A DNA stretch of 64,000 bases from Bacillota bacterium (GCA_023455425.1 JAEYCM010000022.1:1-64000); one strand, 5' to 3'. Positions 34,482 through 43,458 are shown, numbered from the stretch's first letter. The notes: a model not told the origin generated them from the letters alone. Translations and numbers: made by a program.

Positions 34482-35555
34482 CTACGCCTGCTGCAAAGCG
34501 GCATGCAATGACTTCATTGCCGCAAGCGCGCTTTCGTCCGCGGCCCTGCACCGATCGATCAGGCGGCCAAGGCTCTGCCTTACCCCTGCATCGGCTAGGC
34601 GATGCAGTTGCTCCTCGCCCCGTTCATAGCCGCCCAGCAGCTCCGCCATTTTTTGTACGCAGGCAAAGACCTCTTGAAAACCCGCCTTTGCCATGGCGCA
34701 CAGGCGATGGTGTGCGGGAAGTTGCTCCTTTAGCGTTTCCAAATAGAGCGCGGCGTGGTAGCGTCCGTCCATCAGGCAATCCATGGCGTCGCCCTGGCAC
34801 ATCAGCCGCTCAAAAAGCAGCGGCAATACAGCGTCGCGTGGGAACTGCGTTTCGTCCAGCAACGCGCGCTTCCATGAGTCGTACGCGTGCAGCCCTTTTG
34901 CGTACTTTCCTGCTTTTCTGCCGGAGAGCGCCTCTATCGCGTTGTGCAGCACCGTTTGCGGCCCGGAGACGGGCACAGTCAGATCTCCCATTGCCATCAC
35001 GGCGGTTGTGGAAGGGTTTTCCCACCATGTGCGGCTGGTAAAATAACCGGAGTCGTCGAGCGTTGCCCCTGCGTTGAATTCCGGGTTGTCCTGAAAGAAG
35101 TTCCACCCAAGCAGAACCTCTCCGTTTTCCCGGTACCCGGTAATCAGGCACGCTTCCGACGGACCGATGACGCCAAGCGCAATGCACGGAATGCCGTTGT
35201 CGACGCGTTCCCGGATAAATGCGATAAACTCCTCTTTGGACGGCTGGACTTTCCCGCTGCGTCCAATCAGATGAAAGCTTCGGCCCAACGCCTCGATTGC
35301 CGTGCGGTATGATTTGAGCGGATCGTCAAATGTGAAAATCACATCCACATTTCCGCCGTTCCATGAGGACGCATCCCAGGTCAGGCGGAAAGCCGCGCCG
35401 CTTGCCGCCATGACAAAATGATAGGGAACATCCTGGCCCAGATAATTTGCGCATGCCCTGACGCACATGGGGTAGGGCGTGCAGCCTCCCGGCCCGTATT
35501 CCACCCTGGGAACACCGTATAGGACAACGCCGTCTTCAAAGCTTTGCTGTCTCAT
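34482..35555 (-). CDS. BtrH N-terminal-like protein
   Basis: A 357-residue protein starting at 35555, overlapping the AraC gene stop by four bases (ATGA). The N-terminal part has YGPGGCTPYPMCVRACANYL, with conserved-looking cysteines, then GAAFRLTWDASSWNGGN, VDNGIPCIALGVIGPSEACL and GYRENGEVLLGWNFFQDNPE, which resembles the BtrH/cysteine-peptidase-like acyltransferase fold. The C-terminal 130 residues are helical and rich in Leu, Ala and Cys. BtrH transfers an acyl group in butirosin synthesis; here the role is unknown and probably sensory or protective. The coupled AraC-type HTH gene upstream suggests a regulator-effector pair. Confidence 0.65.
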   Translation of the reverse strand: MRQQSFEDGVVLYGVPRVEYGPGGCTPYPMCVRACANYLGQDVPYHFVMAASGAAFRLTWDASSWNGGNVDVIFTFDDPLKSYRTAIEALGRSFHLIGRSGKVQPSKEEFIAFIRERVDNGIPCIALGVIGPSEACLITGYRENGEVLLGWNFFQDNPEFNAGATLDDSGYFTSRTWWENPSTTAVMAMGDLTVPVSGPQTVLHNAIEALSGRKAGKYAKGLHAYDSWKRALLDETQFPRDAVLPLLFERLMCQGDAMDCLMDGRYHAALYLETLKEQLPAHHRLCAMAKAGFQEVFACVQKMAELLGGYERGEEQLHRLADAGVRQSLGRLIDRCRAADESALAAMKSLHAALQQA

Positions 35556-35953
35556 GAGCAATCCTCCGCTTTTTGTGATAGGAAACCGACTCCGTATACG
35601 CCCGCGCACAGCTTGACGCGGCCGACAGGGCGGCGCGAAAGCCGGAATGCCTGCGGCGTAAAACCGGTGACGCGCTTGAATGCTTTTGTGAACGTATCCG
35701 GGTTGGTAAACCGGTAGGCGAGGGCAATGTCAAGAATACTTTTCTGCGTGTTGATCAGATCAAACGCGGCGTTTGCGATCCGGCGGGCGCAAATATAGCG
35801 GTTCAGCGGCATGCCCACATGCGCGGCAAACACGCTCCGGATATGCGCAAGCGAAAAACCCGTCGCCTGCTCAAGCGCGGCAGTGTTGATTTCGCTGCGC
35901 AGCCGGTTTTCCACAAACACAATCACCGACCAAGACATAAGAAAGTAATCCAA
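35552..35953 (-). CDS. AraC-type HTH protein without ligand domain
   Basis: A 133-residue protein consisting almost only of the two-HTH AraC DNA-binding domain: ALEQATGFSLAHIRSVFAAH, then ARRIANAAFDLINTQKSILD and IALAYRFTNPDTFTKAFKRV with GFTPQAFR. The usual cupin or other ligand-binding domain is missing. The paired BtrH-like gene could supply that function as a separate chain. Codon overlap with that gene shows coupled translation. Confidence 0.9.
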   Translation of the reverse strand: MDYFLMSWSVIVFVENRLRSEINTAALEQATGFSLAHIRSVFAAHVGMPLNRYICARRIANAAFDLINTQKSILDIALAYRFTNPDTFTKAFKRVTGFTPQAFRLSRRPVGRVKLCAGVYGVGFLSQKAEDCS

Positions 35954-36120
35954 GGATCATACCTGCCCTGTATTGCGTTGCTTCATGAAGTAAGAGTAGT
36001 ATAGCATAACCTTCCACATGCAATCCGACGTTTTTGAGGAAGATCGCGGCTTGTACCCGGTTGCTTGCAGTGGAAGGTGATCTTGAGTATGATGATGCCA
36101 AGACAGAGGGGGAGATTACT

Positions 36121-36588
36121 GTGAAACTGATCGAATGCATACCGGATTCTCAGGACGCCATAGAGTTGATGGCGGAACTGTCCGATTGTCTCCAAGGCAT
36201 CACCGGGGACAGCGGCGCAAATTCGTTTGACCCGCAGGATGTGATAGGGGAGCGCGCCGTGTTCCTCATCGCATATGGCGAACAAACGGGGGAGGCGCTT
36301 GGCTGCGGCGCGATCCGGCCCATGGGCGGAACAGTGGCGGAACTCAAGCGCATGTACGCGCGCCGCCCGGGCGTGGGCACTGCCGTGCTGCAGGAACTGG
36401 AGCGCCGGGCGCGGGCGTTTGGATATGCCGCCATACGGTTGGAGACAAGGCTGGTCAATGAACGGGCCGTTTCGTTCTATGAAAAAAAGGGATACCGCCG
36501 TATCCCCAACTATGGGAAATATGAAGGCCACCCCGAGGCCGTCTGCTTCGAGAAGCTGCTGGAGCAGGACGTGAAGCCGCAATATTAA
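36121..36588 (+). CDS. GNAT-family N-acetyltransferase
   Basis: A 155-residue acetyltransferase. GTG at 36121 is preceded by GGGGGAGATTACT and matches the domain start KLIECIPDSQDAIELM. Beta-strand 4 and acetyl-CoA loop: AELKRMYARRPGVGTAVLQE (RRPGVG in place of the commoner Q/RxxGxG/A). Then RLETRLVNERAVSFYEKKGY and the family end YGKYEGHPEAVCFEK. The substrate is unknown. It stands alone; the next gene is convergent only seven bases away without a clear terminator. Confidence 0.9.
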   Translation: MKLIECIPDSQDAIELMAELSDCLQGITGDSGANSFDPQDVIGERAVFLIAYGEQTGEALGCGAIRPMGGTVAELKRMYARRPGVGTAVLQELERRARAFGYAAIRLETRLVNERAVSFYEKKGYRRIPNYGKYEGHPEAVCFEKLLEQDVKPQY

Positions 36589-36594
36589 GGTCTT

Positions 36595-37809
36595 CTATGA
36601 TAGCCGTTCTCCGGTAACAAGCGACTCTACAAACTGCTTTGCCACCCTTGGCGAGCGCCCGCCGCGGGAAAGCGCGTGGCGCTCCGCCTGCAGCAGCAAA
36701 TCGTCCGTCGTATCCATACCGCTCTGCCGCAGCAACTCGCCCACAATGGAAAGATAGCCCTCCTTGTCCGGCTTGCCGAAGTATACCCTTAGGCCAAAGC
36801 GCTCGGAAAGGGAGGTCTGTTCCTCTATTGTCTCGTTGCGATGGACGTCGCCGCCCTCACGGTCGGAAAACCGCTCGTTGACGATATGCCGCCGGTTGCT
36901 GGTGGCGTATATGGCCACGTTTTTTGTGCGCGCCGCGGCGGAGCCTTCCAGCATGGCTTTTAGCGCGCCGCTTTCTTCGCTGGATTCCGCAAAAGAAAGG
37001 TCGTCCAAGTATAAAACAAAGCGCAGCGGATTATCTTTCAGCCGTTCCAGAATGGAAGGAATCAAAAGCAATTGGTGCTTTTTGATTTCAATAAGCCGCA
37101 GCCCTTCTTTTTCATATTCGTTCACGAGCGCCTTTACCGTAGAGGATTTGCCCGTGCCCGCATCGCCGTATAGCAGCGTGTTGGCCGCGGGTTTTCCGTT
37201 TAAAAGCGCCAGGGTATTCGCCTGCACAAGGACGCGTTCGTGTTCGTACCCTTTGAGCTCATGGAGACGGACCGGGTCCGGCGTCTGCACGGGGACGATG
37301 GCGCCGTTTTCTATATGGAACATGGCATGCTCCGCATAAATGCCGTACCCGACCTTGCGCAAGTTCGCCATGCGCTCCTCATACGCCGGGGCAAAGGCAA
37401 ACGGGCGCGTCGTCCATTCCGGCAGGTAGCCGCTAAACTTGAGCGCCTGCCGAACCGAATGCGCATCGAGCTGGGAAAGCTCCTCCAATATGGCTAGCTC
37501 GGCCGCAAGGCATACGCGCAGAGACGCGGATATGGGTTCATGGCCGGCGCGCTTGTAGACGTATGGGTTCTCGTTTGCGACGATACGGCGCCATATATAA
37601 TCCGTCCAATCTTCGGTTGTTTCAAAAAGCCGCGCCGCAAAAGCGGCGTAGGCGTCCACCCGCTCCGCCTCGCTTTTTTTCGCAGAGGTCAAGAGATTCA
37701 TCAGCGGAAGGAAGACCTCGTCAACAAGCAGGTTTCGAAACAGGACAAGGGAACGGAGCTTTACGTAGAGCGCCATCAAGTCTTTCAAAACGGAGTCCTC
37801 ACTCATCAT
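36595..37809 (-). CDS. DUF815 AAA+ ATPase
   Basis: A 404-residue P-loop protein. The N-terminal 170 residues are helical; the AAA+ core has Walker A LLYGDAGTGKSSTVKALV, Walker B RFVLYLDDLSFAESSEESGA, sensor IYATSNRRHIVNERFSDREG, and the C-terminal lid GGRSPRVAKQFVES. This arrangement is the DUF815 family, widespread in bacteria and related to AAA chaperone-like ATPases; its cellular job is unknown. It is downstream of DUF4003 on the same strand but separated by a terminator and a repeat. Confidence 0.9.
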   Translation of the reverse strand: MMSEDSVLKDLMALYVKLRSLVLFRNLLVDEVFLPLMNLLTSAKKSEAERVDAYAAFAARLFETTEDWTDYIWRRIVANENPYVYKRAGHEPISASLRVCLAAELAILEELSQLDAHSVRQALKFSGYLPEWTTRPFAFAPAYEERMANLRKVGYGIYAEHAMFHIENGAIVPVQTPDPVRLHELKGYEHERVLVQANTLALLNGKPAANTLLYGDAGTGKSSTVKALVNEYEKEGLRLIEIKKHQLLLIPSILERLKDNPLRFVLYLDDLSFAESSEESGALKAMLEGSAAARTKNVAIYATSNRRHIVNERFSDREGGDVHRNETIEEQTSLSERFGLRVYFGKPDKEGYLSIVGELLRQSGMDTTDDLLLQAERHALSRGGRSPRVAKQFVESLVTGERLS

Positions 37810-37902
37810 CGTGTTTTACGGGTATTCCCGACATTATCCCTATCTTACGCCAAAGTACCCGCGCGGGCAAGCGTACTTGCTGCTATATGTGACAGCAGTA
37901 TC

Positions 37903-37926
37903 AAAAAGACCCCGCTATCTGCGGGG
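37903..37926 (-). terminator. Terminator of the DUF4003 gene
   Basis: CCCCGC / GCGGGG stem with TCTTTTTGA following on the minus strand. Confidence 0.75.
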
Positions 37927-37962
37927 CATATTTTTCGCAAGTGCAATAGAAGATCGTTTAAA

Positions 37963-38010
37963 GGATTCTTAGGGTTCTTGGGGCTGTTACAGCCCTAAGC
38001 GGAGTTTGGC
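37963..38010. repeat. Intergenic two-hairpin repeat, copy 3
   Basis: GGTTCTTGGGGCTGTTACAG followed by CCCTAAGCGGAGTTTGGCGG. It keeps the first hairpin of the family at 18685, with the second degraded. Confidence 0.65.
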
Positions 38011-38019
38011 GGCATTGGT

Positions 38020-39000
38020 TTATGACGATGAAGAAGACGACGCCGCAGCCGCAGCCGCACCCGCTGATGCGGCCATGGCGACCTGCTGCGCGACGAGCAT
38101 GCCCGTCAATCCGCCTAACAGGGCGGTATTGAGCGGCTCATGGCTGCTGGGCTGTGCGTAGATGACCAAAGAAGAACTCAGCAGCAGCAGTTCCTGCTTC
38201 TGTACAAGGAAAGGGCCAAATCCCTTTTGCGCGCGAAGGGAGGAAGCGGTTTCCGCAACATTTGCCGCAATTGCGTTTGGGGAGAGCGGGGAAAGGGCCA
38301 GGACGCCGAGCATGGGCAGCAGATAGTGGCGACGGAAGGAAAGCTCCGCGGTGTTCAGGGCGTCGTAAATCTGCAGGGCGCGGGAGCTTGTATCCATCCC
38401 GCCGGAAAGCGAGAGCAGCATCGCGAGATTCAAGACCTCGCCCTTGGGGGAAAGCTCATTCAGTTCAATAAAGAGTCGCTCGGTTTTGACAGCGGCCTCT
38501 TCCGCGTTGGCGGCGGAGCTGCCGATGAGCGCGGAATAAATCACGCTATGTTCCCCGGAGAGGAAGGGGTGCGCGCGGCGGACCGCGTCATAGGCGGCAC
38601 GCGTCTTCCCTACGGCTTCCTGCTGCGCCTCCCGCGGGACGGTTTTTGCGATCTGATACGCGGCAAACACCAGATACATGCTCGCATAAAAGCGGCTGGA
38701 TTTTAACAGGCGGTAGACAATCAGGGTTTCTTTAAGCAGCTTTTCCGGCTCCTCGTTCAGGGAAAGCATGGCCGCAAGCCCAAGCTGCAAGCTGCCGCGG
38801 AACATGGAGAATATGCCAGTGTTCGCTTTGATCAGGCGCATGGCGTCCCGGATACGCGCGCAGTCAATCTTCCGGCCCTCGCCCGCATAGAGCAGCGCCG
38901 CCGCCCGGCGCATCATGGAGCCCTGAAAGGGGAAACCGTCTTTGAGCGATTCCGCATTTTGAATAAAGCGTTGTATGGTTTCACAGAGTTCGGTTGTCAT
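38020..39000 (-). CDS. DUF4003 family protein
   Basis: A 326-residue helical protein of the DUF4003 type: ESLKDGFPFQGSMMRRAAAL near the start, GIFSMFRGSLQLGLAAMLSL, SSRFYASMYLVFAAYQIAKT and GVLALSPLSPNAIAANV. The last 20 residues are Ala/Ser only, ending in six serines, which looks like a tail lost from constraint or a flexible linker. Family function is unknown; members are common in Bacillota. The gene is alone between two terminators. Confidence 0.85.
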   Translation of the reverse strand: MTTELCETIQRFIQNAESLKDGFPFQGSMMRRAAALLYAGEGRKIDCARIRDAMRLIKANTGIFSMFRGSLQLGLAAMLSLNEEPEKLLKETLIVYRLLKSSRFYASMYLVFAAYQIAKTVPREAQQEAVGKTRAAYDAVRRAHPFLSGEHSVIYSALIGSSAANAEEAAVKTERLFIELNELSPKGEVLNLAMLLSLSGGMDTSSRALQIYDALNTAELSFRRHYLLPMLGVLALSPLSPNAIAANVAETASSLRAQKGFGPFLVQKQELLLLSSSLVIYAQPSSHEPLNTALLGGLTGMLVAQQVAMAASAGAAAAAASSSSSS

Positions 39001-39225
39001 ACTTTTCCTCCGGCGATATGCTGAAAGGTGTTAAAGGTTTCGCGGTACTTAGCATGCGCCGCGAAAGTCCGGCTTTATGCGCGGCAGCTTAAGGATGCCC
39101 CCGCCTTGGATGATTCTGCCTTTACAGTACGATATTCAAAGTGGAACACAATATGAAAAGCGCAAGAAAACGTTGCGAGGCATACTGCGCGCATCAGAAA
39201 AGGCCGCAGACTTTTGTATGACAGA

Positions 39226-39251
39226 AAAAGCCCGCCTGAAGGCGGGCTTTT
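39226..39251 (-). terminator. Terminator of the surface protein gene
   Basis: AAAAGCCCGCC / GGCGGGCTTTT with TTCTGTC following on the minus strand; the same stem would stop transcription in plus direction too. The rest of the 286-nt gap is featureless. Confidence 0.8.
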
Positions 39252-39286
39252 GTGCTGCGCGCGGTTGACGCTGCCTTTTTGCGGCG

Positions 39287-40393
39287 TTATGCGCGGCTCT
39301 TTTTCGCAAAGCCTGCCGCGGCGGCTGCAGCCACGGCAAGTGCGATCACCGTAAAGCCAAGGATACCTGCGGCGTCGCCTGTTTTCGGCGGATCGACCAC
39401 AACGGTATCGGGCACGGTCACATAAGCGGTCCAGGGTTCGATTGCGACCGTTGCGGAAACGGTGCTGGCCGATGTCAGGTCCTCAAAGAAGGAATCGCGC
39501 ACATAGTTGCCGATGAGCATGTAATCCAGGCCGAAGATGTCCTGCGCGACATCGGCGTAGATGTCCATGATCTCTTCATAGAGATCGCCGGAGGTTCTTA
39601 CCACAGAGTCGTCATACACGCCCAGCACCCCGCCGACGGTGACGCCAAGGGCGGTATTGCCGGTGCTGCCCACGGGATCAATGGACATGCCGGTAGACTT
39701 ATAGGTGGAGCTGACGCTGATGGTGATGGAGGAGCCCGCATAGTCTCCGGTTTCAATATAGATTTCATAGGTGCCGGAGGTGCTGCTGGAGGACTTGGAC
39801 TTGGTGATGGTATAGTCTTCGCCGCTCAATGTGACCTCGATGGAGCTTACGGAAGCGGTGGAGCTAAAGGAGCCGCTGCTCTCGCCATCGACCAGGGTAG
39901 CGCTTACGGAAGCGTCGTCATCGGTGACCTTGGCGAAGAACATCCATTTGTAAGTGCGGTTGGAGGTGTTGTAGAAGTCGTCGTTATCAAGGTCATAGGA
40001 GAGTTCGTCGCCGTCCCAGTCAAAGGCGGTGGGGCCGTAGACGGTCTGCAGCGCAGCGGTGGAGCCGGAGATTTCGTTGTCCGTTACGTTGAGGGAGACG
40101 TTGTCGCCGGAAAAGATCAGCGTGCTGTATCCGTCGTCATACGGGTCCTGGGTCTTGGGAACATAGAGCTCGACCACTGCGCAGACGATCTCATTGACCG
40201 CGTAGCCGCGGTCGGCCTCGGGCAGGGAGACGAAACCGAAGAATTCGTCTCCTTCATAGTCCACCAGATAAATATCCAGTTCGTAGGGAACGGAATCGTC
40301 ATCATCGGTGGTGTCGGTGGTAAACGCCATGGCGGGAACCGCCAGGGCGAGCGCCATGATGAGCGCAAGCAAAAGAATAAAGAATTTTTTCAT
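39287..40393 (-). CDS. Secreted surface protein with PKTGD C-terminal anchor-like signal
   Basis: A 368-residue exported protein. The N-terminal signal peptide (MKKFFILLLALIMALALA...MAF) is followed by an acidic, Ser/Thr/Tyr/Asp-rich beta-type ectodomain. The C-terminus is DPPKTGD, then a hydrophobic segment (ILGFTVIALAVAAAAAAGFA) and a KKSRA tail. That is the layout of a sorting signal, but the motif is PPKTG and not LPXTG, so it may serve a variant sortase or simply be a membrane anchor. Ribosome site AAAGGGGTAACAATCA. No repeats or enzyme domain recognised; likely adhesion or envelope structure. Confidence 0.8.
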   Translation of the reverse strand: MKKFFILLLALIMALALAVPAMAFTTDTTDDDDSVPYELDIYLVDYEGDEFFGFVSLPEADRGYAVNEIVCAVVELYVPKTQDPYDDGYSTLIFSGDNVSLNVTDNEISGSTAALQTVYGPTAFDWDGDELSYDLDNDDFYNTSNRTYKWMFFAKVTDDDASVSATLVDGESSGSFSSTASVSSIEVTLSGEDYTITKSKSSSSTSGTYEIYIETGDYAGSSITISVSSTYKSTGMSIDPVGSTGNTALGVTVGGVLGVYDDSVVRTSGDLYEEIMDIYADVAQDIFGLDYMLIGNYVRDSFFEDLTSASTVSATVAIEPWTAYVTVPDTVVVDPPKTGDAAGILGFTVIALAVAAAAAAGFAKKSRA

Positions 40394-40818
40394 TGATTGT
40401 TACCCCTTTCGTAGTTCTATTGCTGCAAATAAGAGCGCGGCAACCTCTGAGCACGGCAAAAGCGTAACAAAAACATGACGGCAGGTCAATGGAGTTGTTA
40501 CAAAAAGATTGCAAAATAACCATGTCAACAAAGTTGTATTTTTAAAGCGTTTGTTCAGAAAATATTCAGGTTATATTACAGTTCTTAAGAATACTTTCAG
40601 GAAATTAAGCTTTCATTATTTTATGACCTCATTGCGGGATAAGCTTAAAATATTACGAAATAATTACGGAATGGGCCTGAAAAAACGCTGAATACAATGT
40701 GGCGAAAACAAGCCCTGAAAATGTGCGCAAAAATCGTTTTCAGTCTGCTGTTTTCATAACGGCTGTGCTACGATACAGACACACAATAAGAACATGTGTT
40801 CTAAAAAGGATGATGCGA
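40394..40818. other. AT-rich intergenic region
   Basis: About 425 nt, clearly richer in A+T than its flanks. It contains a 60-codon frame (40509-40691) ending LRDKLKILRNNYGMGLKKR that lacks a ribosome site. The composition jump just before the terminase genes may mark the edge of a phage-derived segment. Confidence 0.4.
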
Positions 40819-41244
40819 ATGGAACGACAGATAAGCGTCTCGGAGATCTTGCGCAAAAAAGCGGAGGCGTACTTTGCGGCCTGCGACGCGACGCGCGAGC
40901 GCGTCACGCTCAAAAACGGAGAGATCAGCTACCATCAGGTACCCTATACCATGGCGGGGCTTTGCGCGGCGCTGGACGTCCCGCGGGAGAATTTGGAGCG
41001 CGCGCGGCGTCCGCAGGAAAACGGGAAACGAAGGCGTTCAAAAGTCGAGGCTGCGCTTTCCTGGGCGGCGGCGCGGGTGGAGCAGCACATGGTGGAGCGC
41101 GCGCTGCTCGGGGAGATCAACGCCAATCTGGCCGTGCTGCTATTAAAGGATTGGGGTTATGGCGCAATGGAGCCGCAAAAGGCGGAAAAAAGCGATGGGC
41201 CGCTCACCGTGGTGCTGGAGGACCCCGAAGAACTCAGCAGATAG
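40819..41244 (+). CDS. Terminase small subunit-like protein
   Basis: A 141-residue protein; ATG at 40819 has AAAGGA eight bases upstream. It begins MERQISVSEILRKKAEAYFA and contains YTMAGLCAALDVPRENLERA, a helix-turn-helix typical of terminase small subunits, then a coiled stretch, then EINANLAVLLLKDWGYG and a tail TVVLEDPEELSR. Small subunits recognise the packaging site on phage DNA and recruit the large subunit, which follows after 21 nt. Confidence 0.8.
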   Translation: MERQISVSEILRKKAEAYFAACDATRERVTLKNGEISYHQVPYTMAGLCAALDVPRENLERARRPQENGKRRRSKVEAALSWAAARVEQHMVERALLGEINANLAVLLLKDWGYGAMEPQKAEKSDGPLTVVLEDPEELSR

Positions 41245-41265
41245 TTGTAAGCGGGAGGAAATAGG

Positions 41266-42615
41266 ATGCAGAAAAAACGGAAGCTCATGGGGACGCCCAG
41301 CGCGCAGCAGCGCGCTTTTTTTATCAGCATGGCAAAGCATGTGGCGTATGGAGGAGCGCGTGGCGGCGGCAAAAGCTGGGCCATGCGGCGGAAGTTCGTG
41401 CTGCTTGCGCTGCGACGCCCCGGCCTGCAGCTTTTATTGCTGCGGCGTACTCTGCCGGAGCTGCAGGAAAACCACGGCCGCCCGCTGCAACAGGAACTGT
41501 ATGGCCTGGCGAACTACAATGCCGGGGCGCGCTCGTTCCATTTTCCCAACGGATCGCGCATCCGGCTGGGGTATTGCGACAAGGAAGCGGACGTCTACCA
41601 GTACCAGGGGCAGGAGTATGACGTGATCGGCCTGGAGGAGGCGACACATTTTACCGAGGCGCAGATGCAGTTTTTGTGCACCTGCAACCGGTCCACGCGC
41701 GCGGATTTCAGGCCGCGCATGTATTACACCTGCAATCCGGGCGGCGTGGGGCATGCGTGGGTCAAGCGGCTGTTTATCGACCGCCAATACCGAAACTCCG
41801 AGCGCGCGGAGGACTATGCGTTTATTCCGGCACGCGTTACCGACAACAAGGTGCTGATGGAGCGGGACCCGGATTATGTGCGCACACTGATGAATTTGCC
41901 GGAACAGCTGCGGCGCGCGTATCTTGAGGGGGACTGGGACGCGCTGGAGGGCCAGTACTTCCCGGAGTTCCGGCGGGAAAAGCATGTTTGCGAACCGTTT
42001 ATGATTCCCGCCTGGTGGCGGCGGTTTCGCGCCATGGACTGGGGCTACAACGATTTTTGCTGCGTGCTGTGGTTTGCCTGCGGGCCGGACGGGCGGGTCT
42101 ATGTCTACCGGGAGGAATACAGCAGGCAGGTGCTTTCCTCGCGTATGGCGGGCCGTATTGGGGAACGCTCGGATGGAGAACGCATTGCCTACACCGTCGC
42201 GTCACCGGACGCATGGCAGAAACGCGGGCTTTCCGGGCGGGGAGAGGACGGCATGGAAGGGGAAAGCATTGCGGAAGTGTTCGCAAAGCACGGCGTGGCG
42301 CTGTTGCGCGCGGACAACGCCCGCATCCCCGGCTGGCAGCGCGTGCGGGAATACCTTGCGGATGCGGAAGATGGGAAGCCGCTGTTGCAGATATTCTCCA
42401 CCTGCGTAAACCTTATCCGCACATTGCCGCAGCTGCTTCATGATACAAAAAATCTGGAGGATGCCGCAGGCGGGGAAGACCATGCGCCGGAGGCCCTGCG
42501 CTATGGGCTCATGTCCCGCCCCGCAAAAAGCAAGCCCGTTTTGCCGCAGGTCGCTGCGGCCTACGACCCGTTTGCACCGGATGCGCCCGCTTCCGGCGGG
42601 TTTCTGATCCGGTAA
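41266..42615 (+). CDS. Phage terminase large subunit
   Basis: A full-size 449-residue packaging motor. ATPase motifs: Walker A VAYGGARGGGKSWAMR, the arginine-rich LLLLRRTLPELQ, Walker B YDVIGLEEATHF and coupling CNPGG. The C-terminal nuclease half starts RAMDWGYNDFCCVLWFA with its metal-binding Asp and continues through RADNARIPGWQ. The gene is intact, GGGAGGAAATAGG precedes the ATG. No portal, capsid, tail, integrase or lysis genes lie on either side: the next genes are a flavoprotein and spo0A. It is an isolated packaging module in chromosomal surroundings. Confidence 0.93.
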   Translation: MQKKRKLMGTPSAQQRAFFISMAKHVAYGGARGGGKSWAMRRKFVLLALRRPGLQLLLLRRTLPELQENHGRPLQQELYGLANYNAGARSFHFPNGSRIRLGYCDKEADVYQYQGQEYDVIGLEEATHFTEAQMQFLCTCNRSTRADFRPRMYYTCNPGGVGHAWVKRLFIDRQYRNSERAEDYAFIPARVTDNKVLMERDPDYVRTLMNLPEQLRRAYLEGDWDALEGQYFPEFRREKHVCEPFMIPAWWRRFRAMDWGYNDFCCVLWFACGPDGRVYVYREEYSRQVLSSRMAGRIGERSDGERIAYTVASPDAWQKRGLSGRGEDGMEGESIAEVFAKHGVALLRADNARIPGWQRVREYLADAEDGKPLLQIFSTCVNLIRTLPQLLHDTKNLEDAAGGEDHAPEALRYGLMSRPAKSKPVLPQVAAAYDPFAPDAPASGGFLIR

Positions 42616-42698
42616 CGGCATGATTGCAGCAAAAGCCGCTTCATTTGTAAAGCCGGGTGTGGTATGCTGTTGAAAACGTATATTCAGGAGGCCCTTCC

Positions 42699-43154
42699 AT
42701 GCGCAGACGTGACCGTGAACAATCCCGTGAATTTGCTTTGGAAGTTGTGGATACCTGCGACTATGCCGTGCTTGCCACCGCCAATGCGGATGGAACGCCC
42801 TATTGCGTGCCCGTCACCATCGTGCGGGATAAAGAGACGCTCTATTTCCACGGCGCGCCTGCCGGGCAGAAAATCGAAAACCTCACGGCCCGCCCGCAGG
42901 TTTCCATGACATGCGTCTCCCGCGCGATTACCAGGCAGCAGACCTACAGCGTGGATTATGCCTCCGCCATATTGACAGGCGTTGCAAGCTTGGTAACGGA
43001 GAAAGAGGAAAAAGCACAAGCGTTGCGCTTATTGTGTAGGCGCCATACGCCCGACGCGATGGACGGCGTTGAACAATACATCGCCGCCGGTATCGAACGT
43101 ACGGCGGTGGTTCGTATTGCCATCACATCCATCACGGGCAAGGCCAATACCTGA
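42699..43154 (+). CDS. Pyridoxamine-phosphate-oxidase-fold flavoprotein (NimA-like)
   Basis: A 151-residue FMN-binding split-barrel protein. ATG at 42699 follows TTCAGGAGGCCCTTCC. The family pattern is CDYAVLATANADGTPYCVPV, YFHGAPAGQKIENLTARPQV and the late YIAAGIERTAVVRI. This matches the NimA/5-nitroimidazole-reductase-like group, which can confer nitroimidazole resistance but more often has unknown physiological substrates. It is transcribed alone and is followed by the multi-hairpin repeat. Confidence 0.9.
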   Translation: MRRRDREQSREFALEVVDTCDYAVLATANADGTPYCVPVTIVRDKETLYFHGAPAGQKIENLTARPQVSMTCVSRAITRQQTYSVDYASAILTGVASLVTEKEEKAQALRLLCRRHTPDAMDGVEQYIAAGIERTAVVRIAITSITGKANT

Positions 43155-43208
43155 ACCGACCGAAAGGGAAAAGACCGGTACTGCCCAGATCATCTGCAAA
43201 TTCTTTCA

Positions 43209-43421
43209 GGGGCGTGGGGGATTGGAAGCGGTACTCCTAAAATCGATTCATAGGATTGATTTTGGCTTATGAACCAACAACCCCGCTTCCCTGCGGGAAG
43301 CCCCCCACTTTCAATCCGATTTGACGACATGTGCGTCAAATCGGCGGAAAAAATGCCGCTAGTAGCGGCATTTTAACCCATAGAAAACCCATCGATAAAG
43401 TCCGTAGGACTTTATCGATGG
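43209..43421. repeat. Multi-hairpin intergenic element, copy A
   Basis: About 210 nt of consecutive stem-loops: an outer GTGGGGG/CCCCCAC pair enclosing AAAATCGATT/GGATTGATTTT and GCTTCCC/GGGAAGC; then CCGATTTGACG/CGTCAAATCGG; AAATGCCGC/GCGGCATTT; and CCATCGATAAAGTCC/GGACTTTATCGATGG. A second copy lies at 61105. The order and sequences of the hairpins agree in both. It fills the gap between the convergent NimA-like and spo0A genes. Confidence 0.85.
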
Positions 43422-43424
43422 CCT

Positions 43425-43458
43425 AAAAAGAGCAGTACCGATTGGTACTGCTCTTTTT
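43425..43458. terminator. Bidirectional terminator before spo0A end
   Basis: AAAAAGAGCAGTACC / GGTACTGCTCTTTTT, a 15-bp stem serving the spo0A message on the minus strand and the plus strand gene upstream. Confidence 0.9.

Noticed and set aside
40509..40691. 60-codon frame in the A+T-rich gap before the terminase genes
   Set aside because: No ribosome site, odd composition; its end LRDKLKILRNNYGMG only vaguely recalls an XRE-type HTH start.
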